DNA of 64,000 nucleotides from Paenibacillus sabuli (GTDB lineage: Bacteria > Bacillota > Bacilli > Paenibacillales > Paenibacillaceae): contig NZ_JACXIZ010000006.1 of the NCBI RefSeq assembly GCF_014705605.1, positions 36,902 through 100,901 on the forward strand. Reading direction: 5' to 3'. Shown here piece by piece: positions 59,601-64,000 of the stretch; the stretch's first letter is position 1, and each line of letters opens with the position of its first letter. Position numbers and translations under genes: made by a program. The notes below the pieces were generated by a model that was not told where the DNA came from, searched no databases, and saw only the letters and a list, made by a program, of their open reading frames with translations.

Positions 59601-60854
59601 AATGGCGGCACGGCGACCTTCGCCCGCGTCACCGAGGACGGACGCGAGGCCGGCCTGTTCACGCAGACGCCTTCGTCGGCGAGCTCCAGAGCGCGCTTCC
59701 AGCCGTGGCACGACTTCGTCGACCTGTCGGGCTACCGCTATCTGAATCTGACGATGAAGAATCCCGGCTACGACGACCTGCGGATGCGCGTCGAGCTGTC
59801 CGACGGCTCGCGCACGTACAACGCGACGGGCGGCTATGTGAGCGTCCCGGATACGTGGCAGGATCTGCAGATCGATCTGGACAGCTTCGCCAATCTGACG
59901 GATAAATCGACGATGCGCATCTACATCTGGCTGAGCCAGAGCACCGCGCAATACGGCGAGCTGTTCATTGACGAGATCTTCGCTTCCAACGAAGCAAGCG
60001 GCAGCGCGCCGACATTGACGGGCGGCGGCGTGAACGAGTCCACAGGCGACACGGAGACGGACTTCACCTTCAACGTGACGTATACCGATGCGGACGATGA
60101 AGCGCCGTTCGCGGTCGAGCTGCTGCTGGACGGCGTCGTCCATCCGATGCAGCCCGTCGATCCCGGCGACACGACCTATAGCGACGGCAAGGACTACACG
60201 TATACGACGAAGCTGCCGGCCGGTATCCACTCGTACTACTTCCATACGTCGGATACGACCTCCGACGCGGTCAGCACCGCAGTCCAGTCCGGACCGGCCG
60301 TCGGTCCGATCGCGCCGCCTCCCGTACTGCCGCTGCTGACGGAGGACTTCGAGGACGGCACAGCCGACGGCTGGACGGCAGGCAGCGGCACCTGGACGGT
60401 GACAGACGGCGTCTACGCCGGCCAGGCCGGGTCCGGCCAGAGCCTCGCCGTCGCCGGCGATGCCGGCTGGACGGACTACGAGCTGGAGGCCAAGGTCAAC
60501 GTGACGAACAACACCAACGGCAACAAAGACGCCGGGCTCGTCTTCCGCTACGCGGACGCGGACAACTTCTATGTGCTGTTCCTCAAAAACGACGACCGCT
60601 CCGGCCGCAAAATGGAGCTCGTCAAGTACGTGGACGGCGTGAAAACGACGCTGGATTACGCCAATCCGAGCGTGGCCGCCGAGACCTATTACACGTACCG
60701 CATAGTCGCCGACGGCGACAGCCTTGAAGTGTATCAGGACGACGTGCTACAGCTCAGCGCCACGGACAGCGCGCATGCCGCGGGCAAGATCGGCGCCCGC
60801 GTCTATGCGAGCACGCTCGCCCTGTTCGACGACTTCGTCGTGACGCCGCTGTAG
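56607..60854 (+). CDS. Secreted multidomain glycoside hydrolase family 9 (endoglucanase-type) enzyme
   Basis: 1415 residues from ATG 56607 (GGAGGG 7 bases upstream). Signal peptide to about 41. Module pair A at about 45-305 (YDDFSGGG ... SGYRYLNFTMKN, then a sandwich domain with YTDADNEAPFA). CelD_N-type Ig domain at about 312-400. GH9 catalytic domain at about 405-870, with the DAGD motif in GGWYDAGDYGKY (about 466-477) and the acid catalyst Glu845 in WRYNEYSVS. Then an Ig-like linker, a second copy of module pair A (about 972-1230), and a C-terminal laminin-G-like domain (about 1240-1415). The flanking duplicated pairs are probably carbohydrate-binding. Acts outside the cell on beta-glucan or a related polymer. 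Confidence 0.88.
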   Translation: MSLQFPNSRRRGQASRWLLLGLSLALVLQAWALAPGKAGAAVDPLPGPDHPLVYDDFSGGGVFTQDWMNWWNQDGGVGLFSRTTDGSREVGVFAQEPDSNKSWSKFQPWNETVDLSGYRYLNFTMKNTLNPDTLIRIVINDTNRNYTLTGGWVPVADTWTLSQFDLDALTPAISKKKVKFEIWLRQTDGEPGEVRIDDIIATTDDSGSAPTLTQTGVTANATGSYNQNTQFTFRATYTDADNEAPFAMQVVIDDTAYPMQPTDHGDHTYTDGKDYLYTTKLAPGSHDYYFRTTDTTSSMVSTTVQTGLVVTEASQLIDVVVSQAGYSAGDYKSAKVTATEPLGDLAFEVHDGSGTVLTDTLVSEGVVWDKHVYTADFSAVQATGETFTVRTNGISSFPFPIAANVWDRYKDEMTAFYRIQRASVATSDAYPDGYSTVAPSDKVYHPAGHLDDALSADGTQQLDLTGGWYDAGDYGKYGGNQWVGAQIALAYVRHADADSVKYDNDDNGIPDLIDEAIFGSDYVVKFADQLGGAMYNVPKRGSFVHPHKTTDNIPGTSDDRQLNGYGIGGSAKAAGTLAATARAIHTAIAEGDIDASEVAALTAAAADYEDAAEVFYNYVLGHLSDPIGSYSTRGGIDNSMLLADVELYLLTGDPAYKTAATDKINALVFEDLASTNYWDMRPMSMAEFYPAADSATQAHIQDLLKQQLDYFMSLADDTPYGVLNQFKNFGVNEPHASYLGDAMRYYELFGDPAALRAVQQGTYWIFGENPWNISWVSGIGADHVDYLHTRLDEQANSASATGIIIPGAMVSGPNMKNPKDRKSVSPWYEDRSVYSDDTNQWRYNEYSVSIQAGLLYTVVALGATDTSGSPAGSMPQELPVLSPIIGDYVRGEVTVFAGPANGLDSVTYKSGSSYVPMTVSGSVYAATIDESGSAPYANKRIDVRGLDAQGNATYSSTHYTIAAPLPDPSTPLLYDDFDGGGLWGATGGNNQWVNWYSQNGGTATFARVTEDGREAGLFTQTPSSASSRARFQPWHDFVDLSGYRYLNLTMKNPGYDDLRMRVELSDGSRTYNATGGYVSVPDTWQDLQIDLDSFANLTDKSTMRIYIWLSQSTAQYGELFIDEIFASNEASGSAPTLTGGGVNESTGDTETDFTFNVTYTDADDEAPFAVELLLDGVVHPMQPVDPGDTTYSDGKDYTYTTKLPAGIHSYYFHTSDTTSDAVSTAVQSGPAVGPIAPPPVLPLLTEDFEDGTADGWTAGSGTWTVTDGVYAGQAGSGQSLAVAGDAGWTDYELEAKVNVTNNTNGNKDAGLVFRYADADNFYVLFLKNDDRSGRKMELVKYVDGVKTTLDYANPSVAAETYYTYRIVADGDSLEVYQDDVLQLSATDSAHAAGKIGARVYASTLALFDDFVVTPL

Positions 60855-60937
60855 CGGCAACTGGGGGACGCCGGGCATCGCGAGACGCTCTACTGCTCCA
60901 TCTCCTGCTCGTCCGGCACATTCGCAGGACATGACAA

Positions 60938-60970
60938 GGCGGTGACGGCCATGGCCGTCACCGCCTCTTT
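60938..60970 (+). terminator. Terminator of the GH9 gene
   Basis: A perfect 28-base palindrome (GGCGGTGACGGCC-AT-GGCCGTCACCGCC, 60938-60965) followed by TCTTT. Confidence 0.75.
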
Positions 60971-61096
60971 GCGATTCATGCTCCAACTTCCCTGCAACTC
61001 TTTTCTGGCGTCTTCCGCGCTTCACCGACGCAGCTTCGATCGGCGCGACGCATCTCGGACGCCCCCGGCGTGACGCCGTCATTGCCCGCCGCCCAG

Positions 61097-62479
61097 CTAC
61101 AGCATGATCGATCCGCCCTCCCGCAGCGTGCGGCGCAGCTCGGACGGGTCGACCGTGTCCAGCGGACGATCCTGATGCAGCGCCAGATAGGCCGCCACCC
61201 CCGCCGCCTCGCCGGTCTGGTTCATGTTCACCATGACGCGCACGCCGCCGAACGCCTCGTCGTCGACGTCGATCATCCGCCCCGCCATGATCAGATTCGG
61301 ATACGGCCCCTGCGGCAGCAGGCTGCGATACGGGATCTGGTAGTAGGTCGGCGAGTCGCCGGTATCCGGACGCCAGCGCCCGACCGCATGCGGATAGCCC
61401 GGCCGCACATACACCTCGGTGCCGTCGAGGTACTTGAAGGTCAGCCCCGGCTTGTCCTGGTGGTGAATGTCCACGCGGTAGCTGCCGCTCGCGATCGCAT
61501 CGTCGAATGCCGTGCCCAGCAGCACCTCGCTGCCCTTCAGCCGGTGCCGGGCCTCCACATGGCGCGTCTCGCGCGTCCCGATGTACGACGGCAGCGCCAC
61601 GAGCGCGATCCGGTTATCCGGTCCGTGATCGCGGATCAGGTCCATGACCGCCCGCACCTGCCGGCGCCCCTCGATCTCCGCATGGGTGAGCTGCTCGCCG
61701 TCGGCGCTGTCGGCATGGTACACCCGCGTGCCCGCGTACATGTAGATGCCCTTCGTCCCCGGCACATATCTGCCCCAGCCGAAGCCCTCCGGCAGGTCGT
61801 AGGCCTCGCGATGCTTCAGCCGGGCTTCATTCAGATTAAGTCCCTTCAGTCCGCCTTCGCGCGGGTCGTCCTCCGGCATGCCGCCGCCCTCGCCCCAGCC
61901 GCTGATCTTGGCGCACGCTGTGGAGGGCTGGAACTGCGGCGAGACGCGATGCGCCAGCTCCAATCGCGCGCACAGATCGCCGTCTCCGGTCGCGTCGACG
62001 AATTGACGGGCGAGGATCGCCCCTCGGCCCGACTTGTTCTCCACGATGACCCCCTTCAGCTCCCCGTCCTGCACGTACGGCGCGGCGAAGGCCGTATGCA
62101 GGTACGGCTTGACCCCGCTCTCCAGCACGAGCCGGTCCAGCTCGATCTTGAGCTCCTCCGTATTGAGTGCGTAACCGGCCGAGTGGCTCTTCTCCTCTGC
62201 TCTCACCGCATCTACGCGCGCGAGACGCTCGATTGTCTCCCACGTCAGACCGGCGATGATCTGCTTGGTGAATGTCGTATCGTACAGCGAATGCCAGATG
62301 TTGACCAGGCCGGACGTGGCGACGCCGCCGAAGGCGTTTTGCTTCTCCACCAGCACGACCCGCGCGCCGAGCCGCGCCGCCCGCACCGCCGCGAACACCC
62401 CGGTGCAGCTGCCGCCCAGCACGCAGATGTCCGCTTCGTCGTAGACCGGGATGCGCTTCGCCGGTTCTTCAATGTGCAT
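61097..62479 (-). CDS. FAD-dependent oxidoreductase (FAD_oxidored family)
   Basis: 460 residues. Dinucleotide fold DICVLGGSCTGVFAAVRAAR (about 17-36) and VVLVEKQNAFGG, then the family motif FVDATGDGDLCARL (about 159-172) and the C-terminal FAD contact AGRMIDVDDEAFGGVRVMVN. GGAGGG is 8 bases ahead of the ATG at 62479. Proteins of this family are common in Bacillota carbohydrate loci, but their substrates are mostly unknown. Divergent from an AraC regulator that probably controls it. Confidence 0.87.
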   Translation of the reverse strand: MHIEEPAKRIPVYDEADICVLGGSCTGVFAAVRAARLGARVVLVEKQNAFGGVATSGLVNIWHSLYDTTFTKQIIAGLTWETIERLARVDAVRAEEKSHSAGYALNTEELKIELDRLVLESGVKPYLHTAFAAPYVQDGELKGVIVENKSGRGAILARQFVDATGDGDLCARLELAHRVSPQFQPSTACAKISGWGEGGGMPEDDPREGGLKGLNLNEARLKHREAYDLPEGFGWGRYVPGTKGIYMYAGTRVYHADSADGEQLTHAEIEGRRQVRAVMDLIRDHGPDNRIALVALPSYIGTRETRHVEARHRLKGSEVLLGTAFDDAIASGSYRVDIHHQDKPGLTFKYLDGTEVYVRPGYPHAVGRWRPDTGDSPTYYQIPYRSLLPQGPYPNLIMAGRMIDVDDEAFGGVRVMVNMNQTGEAAGVAAYLALHQDRPLDTVDPSELRRTLREGGSIML

Positions 62480-62519
62480 CTCTATCACCCTCCATACCTT
62501 TTCTTACAGTATAAGAGGG

Positions 62520-62548
62520 TTACACTTCCTTGTTCCATGCACTATACT
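62520..62548 (+). promoter_or_regulatory. Probable promoter of the AraC regulator
   Basis: TTACAC (62520-62525), 17 bases, TATACT (62543-62548). A second TATACT on the minus strand at about 62501-62506 probably serves the divergent oxidoreductase gene. Confidence 0.45.
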
Positions 62549-62594
62549 GAATTCAGCCATGGATTTTATTTCACCTCGAGAGGAGAGGACGAGG

Positions 62595-63416
62595 ATGGAG
62601 CAGTCGAGCGGGGCGCCGACCTGGCCGGAAACAATTACGGTCATCCGGCATCATTACTATTCGCGCAAGCCCGTGTTCGAGCAGGCGTCGGATACGTATG
62701 GGGAATGGGCGGCTTTCGCCGTCGTGGAGGGACGGTTCGCCTATCGCATCGGCGCGCGCGTCGGCGAGGCTGCGGCCGGTCAGCTCGTCGTATGTCCGCC
62801 CGGCACCGCCTTCGGACGCGAGACGGCCGGGCCGATTTCCTTTCATTACTTCCTGTTCTCAAGCTCGCAAGGCGCAGGAGGAAGAGACGGGAAGGCGCGC
62901 CAACTAGCAAGCGGCCGGCTCGCCTTCCGCGACAGCGCCCGCTTCTACAGCGGACTCGCCAGCCTGCAGGAGCCGGGCCAGCGCCGGCATCCGTCCGCCC
63001 GGCGCTGGCAGAGCCACGTCCTGCTGGACCTGCTGCGGCTACATGCGATGGAGGCCGAGCTGCCGCCACCCGCCGGCGGTCTGGCGGGCGGCGACGATCC
63101 GCTGCTCGAGGAGGCGCGGCGGCAGCTCGACAGGGCTGCCGAGCTGCCGATCTCGATTGCGGCGGTCGCAGAGGCGGTCGGCCTGAGCGCCGTCCAGCTC
63201 TCGCGCCGCTTCCGGCGCGCCTACGGCCTGCGGCCGTCCGCGTATGTCGAGCAGCAGCGGCTCGACAAGGCCTGCCGCCTGCTGACGCACACGACGATGA
63301 CGATCGAGCAGATCGCGCTCGCCTGCGGATACAGTAGCGGCTTCTACCTCAGCCGCTGCTTCGCGCGGCGGATGGGGCTCCCGCCGTCGGCGTACCGGCT
63401 GCAGCATCGGGTGTGA
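62595..63416 (+). CDS. AraC-family regulator with cupin-like sensor
   Basis: 273 residues. N-terminal cupin-like part (FAVVEGRFAYRIGARVGEAA, GQLVVCPPGTAFGRE) and a C-terminal AraC HTH pair (IAAVAEAVGLSAVQLSRRFR, IEQIALACGYSSGFYLSRCF). I chose ATG 62595, behind AGGAGAGGACGAGG; the earlier ATG at 62559 has no ribosome site. Probable activator of the divergent FAD oxidoreductase. Confidence 0.87.
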   Translation: MEQSSGAPTWPETITVIRHHYYSRKPVFEQASDTYGEWAAFAVVEGRFAYRIGARVGEAAAGQLVVCPPGTAFGRETAGPISFHYFLFSSSQGAGGRDGKARQLASGRLAFRDSARFYSGLASLQEPGQRRHPSARRWQSHVLLDLLRLHAMEAELPPPAGGLAGGDDPLLEEARRQLDRAAELPISIAAVAEAVGLSAVQLSRRFRRAYGLRPSAYVEQQRLDKACRLLTHTTMTIEQIALACGYSSGFYLSRCFARRMGLPPSAYRLQHRV

Positions 63417-63426
63417 GCGCGCCGTC

Positions 63427-63519
63427 TCACTCGAGCACCAGCATGTAGCGGCATCCGGGCTCGACGTGGAATGCGATCGCGCCGTCTGCAAGGCGCGTAT
63501 ACGGAATGGCTATTAGCAC
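63427..63519 (-). pseudogene. Relic of a gene 3' end
   Basis: About 28 codons with natural amino-acid use (AIPYTRLADGAIAFHVEPGC, RYMLVLE and stop). They look like the last beta strands of a glycoside hydrolase (alpha-fucosidase-like C-terminus), which is a weak guess. The frame then enters the 51-bp tandem repeat. Either the gene body was replaced by the repeat or it lies beyond the window. Confidence 0.35.
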
Positions 63520-63545
63520 GCACTCGCCCCTGTCTGCTCCCTCTA

Positions 63546-64000
63546 GCCGCCATTTTGGCGGCTACACCCCTGGTCGCTCCCTCTAGCCGTCATTTTGGCG
63601 GTTACAGCACACGCTCGACCCTGGTCGCTCCCTCTAGCCGCCATTTTGGCGGCTACAGCACACGCTCGACCCTGTCTGCTCCCTCTAGCCGCCATTTTGG
63701 CGGTTACAGCACACGCTCGACCCTGTCTGCTCTCTCCAGCCGCCATTTTGGCGGTTACAGCACACGCTCGACCCTGGTCGCTCCCTCTAGCCGCCATTTT
63801 GGCGGCTACAGCACACGCTCGACCCTGGTCGCTCCCTCCAACCGCCATTTTGGCGGCTACAGCACACGCTCGACCCTGTCTGCTCCCTCTAGCCGCCATT
63901 TTGGTGGCTACAGCACACGCTCGACCCTGGTCACTCCCTCTAGCCGCCATTTTGGCGGTTACAGCACACGCTCGACCCTGTCCGCTCCCTCTAGCCGCCA
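63546..64000. repeat. 51-bp tandem repeat with a hairpin in each unit, at least nine copies
   Basis: Units start with GCCGCCATTTTGGCGG at 63546, 63586, 63637, 63688, 63739, 63790, 63841, 63892, 63943 and 63994. The period is exactly 51 after a first 40-base step. Each holds TAGCCGCCA-TTT-TGGCGGCTA, followed by a spacer with ACAGCACACGCTCGACCCTG. The array continues beyond the window. Confidence 0.92.

Noticed and set aside
63543..63950. A repeat protein gene reading MAARGS, GRACAV repeats on the minus strand
   Set aside because: The frame is open only because the DNA repeat is 51 bases long and lacks stops in that frame; no ribosome site, and the units are better explained as DNA hairpins.

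Overview
The window looks like a chromosomal stretch of a GC-rich, Gram-positive, spore-former-type soil bacterium of the Paenibacillaceae (Paenibacillus or Cohnella-like). This is an inference from gene content. The evidence is three CUT1 sugar-transport cassettes or parts of them (lipoprotein binder plus LplB/YtcP-type permeases) run by AraC/dCache or YesM/YesN regulators, S-layer-homology (SLH) proteins, Bacillus-type Fur boxes and cre sites, a ykkC guanidine-I riboswitch in front of ykkCD, and strong AGGAGG ribosome sites. There are no rRNA or tRNA genes and no CRISPR array.

Layout. 1-4.7 kb: a YtrA-type GntR regulator with an ABC ATPase (leftward), divergent from a pair of ABC exporter half-transporters. 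4.7-9 kb: small membrane ORF, Gfo/Idh/MocA oxidoreductase, a two-gene unit with one frameshift, and an SDR dehydrogenase. 9-16 kb: AraC/dCache regulator, sugar-binding lipoprotein, a 700-bp repeat field, and two permeases. 16-19.5 kb: ArAE-type membrane protein, alpha/beta hydrolase, and ykkCD behind a guanidine riboswitch whose P3 loop carries a dispersed repeat. 19.5-26 kb: an apparent leftward operon of a GNAT, three tail-collar proteins and a 1374-residue Ig/SLH surface protein. 26.4-30.5 kb: MarR/DHA2 efflux pair, then popT-uppP for undecaprenyl-phosphate recycling. 30.5-33.4 kb: Fur-controlled siderophore binding lipoprotein and its Btr-like regulator. 33.5-38.2 kb: a decayed SLH gene and a DUF389 gene split by a 1619-bp insertion sequence with target duplication. 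38.2-42.4 kb: two sulfatases and an AraC regulator. 42.5-46 kb: UvrD-family helicase and a MntA-HepT toxin-antitoxin pair. 46-55 kb: a 5'-truncated gene, a second transport cassette and its YesM/YesN two-component system. 55-63.4 kb: sugar isomerase, GH9 glucanase (both behind cre sites), FAD oxidoreductase and AraC regulator. 63.4-64 kb: a gene relic and a 51-bp hairpin tandem repeat running off the end.

A recurring theme is repeats. At least two families of short dispersed palindromic elements sit at gene 3' ends, sometimes supplying the stop codon. One copy is expanded into a 101-bp tandem array inside a transport cassette, and one sits inside the riboswitch. The riboswitch insertion is the strongest candidate for something undescribed. 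The GNAT/tail-collar/SLH operon is the strongest protein-level candidate.
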